Source: Cannabis sativa (taxonomy: Eukaryota > Streptophyta > Magnoliopsida > Rosales > Cannabaceae). Taken from it: 64,000 bases of DNA. Positions 44,807-57,540 of this stretch are shown piece by piece. The stretch lies in NCBI RefSeq assembly GCF_029168945.1, contig NC_083602.1:10971850-11035849 (forward strand), in the 5' to 3' direction. Each line of letters opens with the position of its first letter. Positions within the stretch are counted from its first letter, which is position 1. A program made the position numbers and the translations under genes. The notes beneath the pieces were generated by a model. The model did no database searches, had not been told where the DNA came from, and was given only the letters and a program-made list of their open reading frames with translations.

Positions 44807-45573
44807 GAGCCTGTAATCTGCCGCGCAGATAGTTTCAGTCAGGTTGACCGGCACACCTGAATTCGGAATCCAGGTAAGATTAGTATAACAGTATGCATAT
44901 GTAGATTACATGTTTAGCGTGCATGTAGGAAGCCTGTTAGATTACATTAGATATGTATGTTGGCTTCGAACCATCCGACCGTGTCACGTCGGTACAGGCT
45001 GGAGTATGACCAGCAGCTGGAGTATGACCAGTTCGACCGATTAGGCTGACACTGTATCACGTTGGTACAGGCTGGAGTATGACCAGCAGCCGGAGTATGA
45101 CCGGTTCGACCGATTAGGCTGATACTTAGGTTGGTGGTTCCGTACTATTTGACGTATCACGTCGGTACAGGCTGGAGTATGACCAGTAGCTAGAGTATGA
45201 CCAGTTCGACCGATTAGGCTGATACTGTAACACGTCGGTACAGGCTAGAGTATGACCAACAGCCGGAGTATGATCGGTTCGACCGATTAGGCTGTTACTT
45301 GTCAATAGTGCCGTCCCTATGAACGTTCAGAACTCAGTACCGTGTTCGACACGACAGTTAGGGGGACTCAGTATCGTGTTGGACACGACAATTAGGGTTA
45401 TGGTCAGGGGTATGGGCGTCTGATCATGACCGGTATTTATGTATGAATATTATTATGCTTTTCTCACTGAGTCTGTCGACTCACAGTGCTATGTTTATGT
45501 GTAGGTAAGGGCAAGGCTAGAGTTGATGGACCGTGAGCGATCCGGTGAAGATTGTACATGTCGGGGCGGTTAG
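44789..45573 (+). repeat. Truncated 3' LTR of the gypsy element
   Basis: This matches 42627-43411 of the 5' LTR, including a second tandem array. The left part is missing because of the deletion that joined it to gag. The right part is cut at GGTTAG by insertion of element A. The remainder should lie past the window end. Confidence 0.88.
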
Positions 45574-46812
45574 TGTTGGAAATTATTTTACCAGGATCTA
45601 GATTTACTAACAAGTATGTTGGATTAACAACCTAATATGAATTCTAAAACAATGAAAATAAACACATATAAAGTTAGAAAACCTTACAGTGGGTGCAGCG
45701 GAATAATATGACTCCTTCCGTTCAGATCTCTAGCCCTTGATTCCTTTTTGTAGCAGAGCATCACCAAGATCTGAACCTGGATCTTCTTTTTTCCTTCTTT
45801 GATGCAGAAATTCCATAGTCTTCCATACTATGATTGAGATACCACTTGATGTGTGTGGGCACTACTCATCTCACAAGGATTTCGAATTTTTTTTCTCTTT
45901 TTCTCTCTTGAATTTCGTGGCTTATCATCCATGCAAGGGAAGAGAACAAGGTTACTTTATATAGGGAAAAGGGAGAGCACAACTTTCCAAATAAACAGTT
46001 TCCTTAATTACTGTGTAATCAATCAACTGCCTTATTTAGTGTGATCCACCACTTTCCTATTTTTGCTAGGCTTTGATTAGCAATTACATGGCAATTAAAA
46101 AATAAAAATAATAATTGGGAAACACCAAGGGAGTGCTCGGCCATAGAGTGAAATGGGCCTCACTTGGATTTTGCAGTTTCCTCAATTTTATTTCTATTTC
46201 TCCAAAAATGCCATTTTTTCAATTCTAATCATTTAAATGCCAAAACGAATTATTTAATAACTAAAATAGATTATTAAATAATATTGTCATTTAAAATAAT
46301 TATTAATTAGACATGCAAAGTCTCTCAATTAATAATTAAACCTAGAAACCCTTTTATTTACGATTTCATCCTTAAACTGTGAGAATTCATAATGTAGACA
46401 TAGTCTAACTTTTAGAATTATAATTGATTAATTAAAATCAATTAAGTGAGTCTTACAAGCAGTATGGCCTCAACTAGTATGGGGACCATGGGTCTATATA
46501 ACCGAGCTTCCAATAAGTCGAACCGAATTCACCAAGTAAATTCCCTAACTTATTAATTCCTCATTGAATCCACACTTAGAACTTGGAATTGCACTCTCAG
46601 TCATATAGAAACGCTCTATATGTTCCACGATATAGACACGTCATTAGTTATCCATTGTTATAACCCTAATGTGATCAATGATCCTCTATATAGATGATTT
46701 ACACTGTACAGGGATTAAATTACCGTAACACCCTACAATGTATTTTATCCTTAAAACACTTAACCCTGTATAAATGATATTTCACCTAAGTGAAATGAGA
46801 TCTCCACCATTT

Positions 46813-48722
46813 TGTTGGAATTATTTTACCAGGATCTTAGATCTACTCACAAGTATGTTTATTAACACCCTAAATATGAACTTTCTAAAACGATGAAATA
46901 AACACATATAAAGTTAAGGAAACCTTACATTGGGTGCAGCGGAATAATATGACTCCTTCCGTTCAGATATCTAGCCCTTGTTTCCTTTCTGTAGCAGAGC
47001 ATTATCAATATCTGAACCTGGATCTCTTTCTCTGAATCTTTGATGCTGAAACTCCTTTGCTGATGATCTTTCTTCACGATCTTCCTCACTATGATTGAGG
47101 TATCACTTGCTGTGTGTGGGCACTACTCATACACTAAGGATTTCCAAATTTCAATGAACAAGAGAGAGAAGAAGTGGCAGCTAAAGATAGAGAGAGAGAG
47201 AGAGAGGCTCAGTTTTTCTGAATCAGAAGTGTCAGAAGAAAGTGTAGAAATTTAGTGTAAATTTCCTGAAGCCTTCACTATCTATTTATAGCATTCCACT
47301 AGGGTTAGGTTTGAATTATTTGGCATTAAAATAATGAAAATATCAGTTTAAATTTCCTACAAAAGTGGCTGGCCCTATACTAGTGGATTTGGGCCTCACT
47401 TTTTGCAATTTTGCAGTTTTACCTTTTCTGCATCTGATTTTCTCAAAAACGCCAATTTTCTAATTCAACCATTTAAATGCCAATTCTAACTATTTAATAA
47501 CTATAAATAATTATTAAATAATATTGTCATTTATCATATTTATTAATTGAACCATACAAAGTATCATAATTAACAAATATGCCCCTATAAACTTTTTCTT
47601 TACAATTTCGCCCTTACTTAGTGAAAAATTCACAAATAGACATAGTCTAATTTGAGAATTATAATTGATTAATCAAAACCAATTACATGAGTCTTACAAG
47701 CAATATTATCACAACTAGTCGGGGGACCATGGGTCTATATAACCGAGCTTCCAATAAGTAGATCAAGAATTTATTACTAAAATTCACTAACTTATTAATT
47801 CTTCGTTGAATCCACGCATAGAACTTAGAATTGCACTCTCAGTATATAGAATGCTCTATATGTTCCACCATATAGACACATCATTAGTTATCCATTGTTA
47901 TAATCCTAATGTGATCAATGATCCTCTATATGAATGATCTACACTGTAAAGGGATTAGATTACCGTTACACCCTACAATGTATTTTATCCTTAAAACACT
48001 TGACCCCGTATAAATGATATTTCAACTTATGTGAAATGAGTACTCCACCATTTATGTTCGTTCGGTCAAGCTCGAAGGAGATCATCCTTTGCTTACTATT
48101 CGCCAGATAGAAGCTATAGATTCCATGTTTATGCTAGCGCTCCCACTCAATTGCACTACCGTGTTCCCAAAATGTACGTATCACCCTGACCTAAAAGTAG
48201 GCTTAACTAACAAATCAAAGAACACGAATAGCCTTTCAAGATTGAGCCTAATCATAACAGGATTAAGAACATTTGATCTAGGATCAACTAGGCGATATTG
48301 ACTTGAATAGATTTTACGGTAAGTTTAATTAAATCTAAGTCAAAGTTCAATATCGCTCCCTTCCGATGCATACTCCATGCATCCCACCTGAGCTTTACTT
48401 TAACCAATGCTCTTAGAAAGAACATAGCACTTCTCCAAATGCAAGTAAACTCTGTTGTAGATTATCATATCAGTAAAATCCTATGTCTGATAAATCTAGG
48501 AAACTTTATTCACATAGTCATGTTTACTTTCCAATGTGTTGACAGCACAATAAACAGGATCAAGTATGTGAAAAGGGTTTCAGATGAATTTATACATTAT
48601 GTACATATAATCATGAAATAAATCATGTGAACCATGCAACATTAAATGTTATTTCTGATCTATATTAATAAGTAAATCTGATTATATTGAAATGAGTTTT
48701 ATTTAGGGCATAAAACCCAACA
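46813..48722 (-). repeat. 3' LTR of element B
   Basis: On the plus strand it runs from TGTTGGAATTATTTTACC to GGGCATAAAACCCAACA. The small open frame at about 48090-48300 is repeated in the other LTR and has no protein character. Confidence 0.9.
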
Positions 48723-51500
48723 AACTCCCACTTGCACTAATATAAAACAAAAAGTGCGTTTCAAATAATCTCAACACCTTGATATACAAATCAAGTGTAG
48801 TAGTAGTAAACTCCTCGTAATAGGATTTGAAAGGTTGAATTAACCACAACCTTTTCTCCACCATTACTCTTCCTTAATCACAAAATCATTGATAATGTGA
48901 AATTCCTCTCTATATGTCTATTCTCTTGGGATACTGGATTCTATATCTTTGACAACTACTTTTGGTTAATCAGGAAATTAACACTAGTAGTTTAAGGCAA
49001 TTTGGAATGGTGCCAAAGATGTATAGAACTTTCCTTAGACTGAATAAGTACCTTTCCTGTAACTTTAACATTCAGTCCCTTCTTGGTAGACCTAGAGACT
49101 TCAGATAGGTTTTTACACTTCTCCAAAATCACTATTCCACCCCCAGAGTAACCACCATCTTATCAGAAAGATTTACTAGCACAAAGGCAAATTTCCAAAT
49201 CTGATGTGGTGTAGTCTAAGAGTTTTAAATACACTCTTATAGACTAACATATAGTTCCTCTTCTTAATCTTAGGATTTACTTGATTGTCTTCTAATGTTC
49301 TTCTCCTGGATTAATCTGATACCTACTCATTACTCCCACTCAACAGCAGGTGTCTGGTCTAAGGCATACAAAAGCATATCTAAGACCTCTCACTGTTGAT
49401 TTAAGAAATTCTTTCATGGCTTTATCTTTTCTGGAATAGTTGAAACTTTTCCTTAGATAAATAAAATCTATGTTTAAGAAGTTGTGAAGCTTCTATAGAT
49501 TGCCATTAGAAAGAAAATACTTCAGCATCGCACTAAAGTAAGTTGCTTGCATTAGAGTAAGTAATTACCAGGTATACCACAAGCCATAGGTTTAGATAAA
49601 CTCAAACCTATAATACTAGGAACAGGAAGTTTTGTTAAGTCCATTGAATGGACTTATAAACGAAAAATTCCTTTTATGTCCTTGTAATAGAAAACTTTAG
49701 GTTATTCCATGTGAATGGATTAAACCATAGTTCTTTTGGCTTTCTTCTTAGTTTCTTATCTTGACAATCCATTACTTGTTTAAACTCACAATGGATTTTA
49801 ATCACTAGTGTCTCCCAAGTCATAAGAAGGTGAGTTCCTAGAAACTCTCCCACTACGACAAGGCACCGTGAATTATGTCTAAGAAAACTAAATGGTATTG
49901 ATCTCTTCGGTTGTGACAAGACAACAGAGGCAGTGGGATCATCATATGTTATATAAGATGATAGAACACTTTTGGAATCAAGAATTAAATATCTCCTTTA
50001 TTTGCTACTTGTTTTTCAGACTTAGTCATTTTCTTAGAAAAGTAGTATTTGTTTGAACAAACACTTTCTTATCTATTGACAATGGGATGGTCCACCCCTA
50101 ATCACTTAGAATAGCTAACAAACCATGGTTAACAGTTCTAGCTTTTCTTAAGATTTTGATTAGGTCATCCATGAATCTAGTAATAATTTACATTAAGTAT
50201 ACAACCATTCCATCATTCTGAAATTGTATTACCATAGAAGGAATTAGGCAACGACTAGTAACTAATCATCAACATGCAACTCGAAATTTCTGGGGAGGTA
50301 AGTTTGGATATAATTCAAAAATCAATTTAATGATCTTTGAACTGCATATCTACTAACTATTTCTCCACCCCTATCAATTCGCAAGATCTTTAACCACATA
50401 CCTTAATGGTGTTTAACCATTGCTAGAAATTAATGAAATTTTTCAAACATTTCAAATTTCTTTGCATAAGGTATAATCTAGAGTTATCGTTTTAAGAATA
50501 CAACGAAAAACTCATATCCACCCCTGAATGTACATCCATCTGCGAATGAGATGAACTACTTTCAGTGGATATAGGCATATTAACTCTTTGTAGAGATTGA
50601 TCTTGTCAAATCCACTATGAACAAGATACAAATGCCATAGATTAAAAAAAATGTGGTAGTGTCTTTTGATGACATAGGTTTATAAAAGAATTCTTAGAAT
50701 AGTGCAAGTGGATCCTGGTCACAGAATACCTAACTCATATTCCATACAGTTTGAATCCATAAATAAAAGATGGATATTAAACACTTGAGAAAGTGTAACT
50801 GTATTGTATCTGGAATTAGAAATATAAGAAAATTTCTGTTTGGATTCTAAAATTAAAGTCAAAGACTTAAATTCAACCAAATATAATGAGTAATTCTTTC
50901 TTGGACCACCACTACTAATACAAACTCTAAGTCTGATTTGCCCATACAAGTAGGAGATTTCTAAGATTGAGGATTTATAGCAATTGGGAATAGAATTTCA
51001 GGATTATAATCATATGCGTCATATAAAATGACATGAAATGATTTATAGACCATTCATCCAATGATATGTTATTGAGCTAATTCGCAATGAATAAGCTAAG
51101 AGGAATTAGGATAATTTCGTTTAAAATAAGAATCCAACGATGCTTCGATTAGCGAAAGTCAAAGTAATCTTATTTATACAATCTTCTTGTTTCATATCGT
51201 AAAAATACTAGTCTAAGGTGTCATCGATTGATGAATAGCTAGATGTCGTATATACAATATTTATCTTTCGAGATCTAACACTATTATGTATGTCTAATGG
51301 TGAAAATCCACTAGGTATTTATCTCATTAGATAAACAAGCCAAGTTAGACCAACAATGAAGATTCGAAATTAAACTACAACTTAATAACAGAAAATAACA
51401 TGGTTCAATATAAATTCATACACAATTCAGAAATTATAAACATATAGCAAGTAGGAATGACAAGTGAAAATACTAAAACTTACAATCCTAAATAATTTCC
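48723..51500 (-). pseudogene. Decayed copia pol in element B
   Basis: Minus-strand DNA still aligns by eye with the copia RT/RNase H at 37417-38766. One example is the block equivalent to 38140-38210 (AGACCWGACA.MTGCT...GAGWAGGTATCA...CCAGGAGARGAACATT) near 49260-49370. Stops and indels occur every few codons. The PPT-proximal end is intact in position. Confidence 0.7.
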
Positions 51501-51522
51501 AAGGTTTTCAACAAACTGATAT

Positions 51523-51662
51523 CAGTGTCCCGTTTAGGCGAGAGTCAAAGCTACCATTCATTGAATAGAGTGGTCAGCTCCTCTAAAATGTTAAACATTC
51601 TAGCAACCTTTTATTCGATCAAGATTGGAATTCAGTGTTGTCCCGTTTAGGCGAGAGTCAAG
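51523..51662 (-). repeat. Paired 22-bp repeats in element B
   Basis: GTCCCGTTTAGGCGAGAGTC occurs twice, about 116 bases apart. The same pair is found in element A near 60255 and 60367 (one base changed in the second). Confidence 0.8.
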
Positions 51663-51899
51663 GCAATTCTATCTTATGAGCTTCCACCATTGTTTCATAA
51701 TTTGCAAGTCAAGTATGGTCGCCACCATTAGGGTGATCCATACCATACAAAACACTTACAAACTACTTATCATGCGAGGTTAAACGGTGCGAAATTGCTA
51801 ATGAACGTTCCTCCATTAGGGAGGATTACTCACTAAAACAAACGCGGTGTAAAATCCACAATGGAGATCGAATGTCTTAATAATAATCAAGCTCATTAT

Positions 51900-54800
51900 T
51901 TAAAGTGAGTTGTATTTTCTTTGATTCTATTTATTTAATTTATTTATTTTAAATATATATTTATTTAAAATTTCCAATTTAGAATAAAAAATTCTAAATA
52001 TAAATTCTAATTTAATATTTATAAATTTTACTTAGATGGATATGAAAATAACATGAATTATTTCCATCTTAGTAATAATTTCCAATAAATATTTAGAAAA
52101 ATATTCAATTTAAGTTGTTACAAAATTAATTTAAACTAATTTACAACTCAAATTTTATTTTCTATAAATATATATTGCATTTCGAAAAATTAAAGTATTT
52201 AAGAATACAATTTTCGAAAAATGCATATTAAAATAAAAAAATAAATCCTGGAAAAATTATTCTAATTTAATGTTGGCCCAAAATTAATTAATAAAATTAA
52301 TTTACAACAAAAAATATAATTTTCCTATTTAATTAAATATATATAAAAAAATTCAAATATTTAAGTATGATGATGAAAATCAACTTAAATATTAATTTTC
52401 TATTTAATTAAATACACTAGAAAAATACTTCAAGCAAAAATATCACCTATCTAGATTTTCGTTTGACTAATTAATTCAATTTCTAATAATATACTTTCAT
52501 TCAATTTATTTTAAATTAATCAATAAATGAAAAAATCATTGATTTAAGTTGATCCAAGAATTAATTAAAATAAATAATTAATTTACAACTTAATCTATTT
52601 TTCAAATAAAATTTGAAATTCCAGCATTTAAGAAATGCAATTTCGAAATTTGATTAATAAAATAAAGAAAAAAAATATTTTGAAAATTATTTAAATTTAG
52701 TTGAAAAAATAAATTTCAACTAAAAATAATTTTCTATTTAATTAAATGTCATGAAAAAGAAATATTTAAGTATGATGATAAAAATCAACTTAGATATTTA
52801 ATTTTCAAATTAATTAAATGTATTAAATTCAAGAAATAAATAATTAAGTGTAAAGAAGGCTTAATTATTAATCTCTAGTTTAATACTAGGAAAAATATAC
52901 TTAAAATAAATTGTACCAAAATTAATTAATAAATAATTAATTTCACAATGTATAATATTTCCTATTTAATATTAGAAATAATAAGTAGTCTAGAAATAAC
53001 TATCTAGAAAATATCTTACTTGACTAAGTATCTTTTCCACAAAATTTGAAAAAAAAATATCTAATTTAAGTTGTATTAGAAAAAATTTAACTTAAATATT
53101 TTTCAAATTTAAATTTAATTAAATATCAAAAATTAAGTTGTAACCACTTAATTTGAAAATATTCCATTTTAAGTTAATATTCGAAAAGATATTAACTTAA
53201 AAAAATATCTAAAGAATCTTAATAACCAATGCCTAAAATTCCTCAACTTAATTTTGAAATTTGAAATTCAAAAGATATTCATATTTAAGTTGGTTAGTTG
53301 TAGATAACTAAATATCAACTTAAATAAGAATATTTAATGAAAAATTTAAATTAAGTTCCAGAAGGAATCTAGATGGTTATAATTCTATATTTAATTAAAT
53401 ACAAGAAAATACATATAGTTTAGCTTGGAATAAAAAATTCTTTAAACTATAATTTTCTTAAATTAATTTCAAAATAAATGAAATTAATTATGTTGCTAAT
53501 CAATTTTATTAGGTTAAACTAGTTTAATTAACCTAGTACAGTCATTCAAATCAAGCAAATGGGCCTTCACAATTGGGGTGGTACATGTGAGGGGGTGCTG
53601 GGTTCAGTATGTCGTACCCACTTCTATGGCTCCCAACTCTCACACAAGGCCCAAGAGAGAGGAATTTAACCTTAATAAGAACAACTGTTATTAATTGAAT
53701 AGGCCCAATAACTAAATGAGCCTAAATAAATTCTATCAAGAACTATGATAATTTATTTTAGCAACAACAACCTATATGCATCTATAATAAAATTAAACAC
53801 ATAGGCTCACACAGGCACACTTTGGATGGGTCCTATCATGTTGCTAGGTCATACACAGATGAAAGAAGATTGTAAATATACCTGTTACAAATTATTATCT
53901 TGACCAAGGGAGCCATCAGATCATTAGATCTGGCAAAAAGTAAACATGGCTATTTGCAATCAAGTAATAATAGGTTTTGAAAACTTACACACAAGCTAAA
54001 ACACATACTCCTGCAACAAGGTTAGTTGGATAGTTGGATGTAGGATTTATTTAATTTTAAATTAAATAATTAATTTCGAAAATAATTAATGAAAAAAAAA
54101 ATCGATTTTTTTTTAAAAAAAAAATTGAAAAAATAAAAAAACTTCGAAATTTAATTAAATATTTAAATTTAAAATTAAACCTAAATATCATTTTTAAAAA
54201 AAAAAAATTGCTAACAACTTTTAAATTTTAAATGTTATTTTATAAATAAAAATTAGAAAAGATAAATGAATATCTTTTTCAAATTTTAAATGTAATTTAA
54301 ATAAATAAAATAACAAAATTTAAAAAATTAGCAAAATATCTTATATCATTTAAAAATTACATGATTATAATTATCTTATTTTAAATTTAAAATAAGATAA
54401 GATATAATCAAATTTTAAAATAAGATAGATTTTTAAGCAAGAAGATAGATACTAATTTTATTCAAATTCAAATTACACTAATATCTTGAATTAAATTTAA
54501 AAAATATTAAATTAATTCAAAATGATAATTAGAATTGAATTAGGAATAGTAATAGTATATATATAGAACTACACAAAAAATCAGAAGTTAATTCCATGAA
54601 AAAGCATGAAAAATCGAAGAAAAACGAAAAAATTGTGAGTTGTACGGACAGTTTTCGCGATCGCAGGAAAATTTCAGCACAGCTTCGATTTTTTCAAATC
54701 TTCAAAAATTTATAAATAATTCAAATAAAATCGAAATTGAGTTCTATAAAAGGCTAACTTGCTTAATTTTTTTCCATACTATCCAATAAAAATAATGCCA

Positions 54801-54940
54801 GAAACAGAATCGCAATTATTTTTCACGAAAATTTACAAACATCAATCAATCATCAAATAACACTCAATACAACATGATACCATCCATAAAACATACAAAC
54901 AATCGTTTTAAAGTCCAAATTTCTTGCAAGTAAATCAATT
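51900..54940 (-). other. AT-rich non-coding leader of element B
   Basis: Between the primer site and the pol remnant, where gag would be, lies 3 kb of very AT-rich sequence built from AAATTTAA-type words and without ORFs. A GC-richer conserved island sits at 53560-53653. Confidence 0.75.
53560..53653 (-). other. Conserved nested-stem element, copy in B
   Basis: There are three nested inverted repeats: TGGGCCTT/AAGGCCCA (53560-53567, 53646-53653), TGTGAG/CTCACA (53586-53591, 53639-53644) and TGGGT/ACCCA (53599-53603, 53616-53620). The structure could form in the RNA of the element. Confidence 0.65.
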
Positions 54941-54960
54941 ACCATGGCTCTGAGGCCAGT

Positions 54961-56862
54961 TGTTAGAATTATTTTACCGGGATCTTAGATCTACTCACAA
55001 GTATGTTTATTAACACCCTAAATATGAACTTTCTAAAACGATGAAATAAACACATATAAAGTTAAGGAAGCCTTACATTGGGTGCAGCGGAATAATATGA
55101 CTCCTTCCGTTCAGATATCTAGCCCTTGTTTCCTTTCTGTAGCAGAGCATTATCAATATCTGAACCTGGATCTCTTTCTCTGAATCTTTGATGCTGAAAC
55201 TCCTTTGCTGATGATCTTTCTTCACGATCTTCCTCACTATGATTGAGGTATCACTTGCTGTGTGTGGGCACTACTCATACACTAAGGATTTCGAAATTTC
55301 AATGAACAAGAGAGAGAAGAAGTGGCAGCTAAAGATAGGGAGAGAGAGAGGCTCAATTTTTCTGAATCAGAAGTGTCAGAAGAAAGTGTAGAAATTTAGT
55401 GTAAATTTCCTGAAGCCTTCACTATCTATTTATAGCATTCCACTAGGGTTAGGTTTGAATTATTTGGCATTAAAATAATGAAAATATCAGTTTAAATTTC
55501 CTACAAAAGATGCTGGCCCTATACTAGTGAATTTGGGCCTCACTTTTTGCAATTTTGCAGTTTTACCTTTTCTGCATCTGATTTTCTCAAAAACGCCAAT
55601 TTTCTAATTCAACCATTTAAATGCCAATTCTAACTATTTAATAACTATAAATAATTATTAAATAATATTTTCATTTATCATATTTATTAATTGAACCATA
55701 CAAAGTATCATAATTAACAAATATGCCCCTATAAACTCTTTCTTTACAATTTCGCCCTTACTTAGTGAAAAATTCACAAATAGACTAGTCTAATTTGAGA
55801 ATTATAATTGATTAATCAAAACCAATTACATGAGTCTTACAAGCAATATTATCTTAGCTAGTGGGGGGACCATGGGTCTATATAACCGAGCTTCCAATAA
55901 GTAGATCAAGAATTTATTACTAAAATTCACTAACTTATTAATTCTTCGTTGAATCCACGCATAGAACTTAGAATTGCACTCTCAGTATATAGAATGCTCT
56001 ATATGTTCCACCATATAGACACATCATTAGTTATCCATTGTTATAATCCTAATGTGATCAATGATCCTCTATATGAATGATCTACACTGTAAAGGGATTA
56101 GATTACCGTTACACCCTACAATGTATTTTACCCTAAAACACTTGACCCCGTATAAATGATATTTCAGCTTATGTGAAATGAGTACTCCACCATTTATGTT
56201 CGTTTGGTCAAGCTCGAAGGATATCATCCTTTGCTTACTATTCGCCAGATAGAAGCTATAGATTCCATGTTTATGCTAGCGCTCCCACTCAATTGCACTA
56301 CCGTGTTCCCAAAATGTACGTATCACCCTGACCTAAAAGTAGGCTTAACTAACAAATCAAAGAACACGAATAGCCTTTCAAGATTGAGCCTAATCATAAC
56401 AGGATTAAGAACATTTGATCTAGGATCAACTAGGCGATATTGACTTGAATAGATTTTACGGTAAGTTTAATAAATCTAAGTCAAAGTTCAATATCGGTCC
56501 CTTCCGATGCATACTCCATGCATCCAACCTGAGCTTTACTTTAACCAATGCTCTGGAAAGAACATAGCACTTCTCCAAATGCAAGTAAACTCTGTTGTAG
56601 ATTATCATATCAGTAAAACCCTATGTCTGATAAATCTAGGAAACTTTATTCACATAGTCATGTTTACTTTCCAATGTGTTGACAGCACAATAAACAGGAT
56701 CAAGTATGTGAAAAGGGTTTCAAATGAATTTATACATTATGTACATATAATCATGAAATAAATCATTTGAACCATGCAACATTAAATGTTATTTCTGATC
56801 TATATTAATAAGTAAATCTGATTATATTGAAATGAGTTTTATTTAGGGCATAAAACCCAACA
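54961..56862 (-). repeat. 5' LTR of element B
   Basis: This starts TGTTAGAATTATTTTACCGG and ends ATAAAACCCAACA. A TATA box for minus-strand transcription (TATAAATA) lies at 55427-55434. Confidence 0.9.
55427..55434 (-). promoter_or_regulatory. TATA box in 5' LTR of element B
   Basis: The minus strand reads GCTATAAATAGATAG. The matching box in LTR E is at 34961. Confidence 0.6.
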
Positions 56863-57540
56863 CATTTATCTTCGTTTGGTTAAGCTCGAAGGAAATCATC
56901 CTTTACTTCTATTTGCCAAATAGAAGCTATAGATTCCATATTTATGTTAGCGCTCCCACTCAATTGCACTACCGTGTTCCCAAAATGTATGTATTGCCCT
57001 GACTCAAAAGAGGGCTTAACTAACAAATCAAAGAACACGAATAACACTCTTGAGACTGAGCCTAACCATATCAGGATTTCGATCATGTGATCTAGGATCA
57101 ACAGGTGATATTGAATTGAATAGATATTACGGTAAATTTCAACATATCTAATCAAAGTTCAATATCGGTCCCTTCCGATGTATACTCCATACATCCGATA
57201 CTGGTAAACTTTGTCAATGCCCTGGAAAGGACATAACACTTTTCCAAGGTGTAAGAATACCTATCGCTGATTATACCATGTCAGTCTAAATCCAGTGTTC
57301 TGACAAATCAGGGAATAAACTTTTGAACATATAATAAAGATTATATTCCACTGTGCTGGCAACACTATAATCTTTAACCAACTCATATGTTCTGGACTTA
57401 AAAAGAATTCATACATTATGTACATATAATCATGAAATAAATCATGTGAACCATGCAACATAAAATGTTATTTCTGATCTTTATTAATAAGTAAATCTGA
57501 TTATATGAAATGAGTTTTATTTAGGGCATAAAACCCAACA

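Larger units (their letters stand above)
46813..56862 (-). mobile_element. Non-autonomous copia-type element B (complete)
   Basis: The LTRs are 46813-48722 (1910 bp) and 54961-56862 (1902 bp). The target duplication CATTT is perfect (46808-46812 and 56863-56867), and the target is the LTR of element A. The primer site variant is at 54941-54960 and the PPT adjoins 48723. By eye the LTRs differ at roughly 25-30 sites (about 1.4%). The interior is 6.2 kb without coding capacity. Confidence 0.9.

Noticed and set aside
42820..45296. CRISPR-like repeat array
   Set aside because: Repeats are long, imperfect and tandem without unique spacers, and they lie in LTRs of a plant gypsy element.
48089..48301. 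70-aa ORF in an LTR, repeated at 56204-56443
   Set aside because: Conserved only because both LTRs of element B are nearly identical; the sequence is LTR U3/R DNA and lacks protein features.
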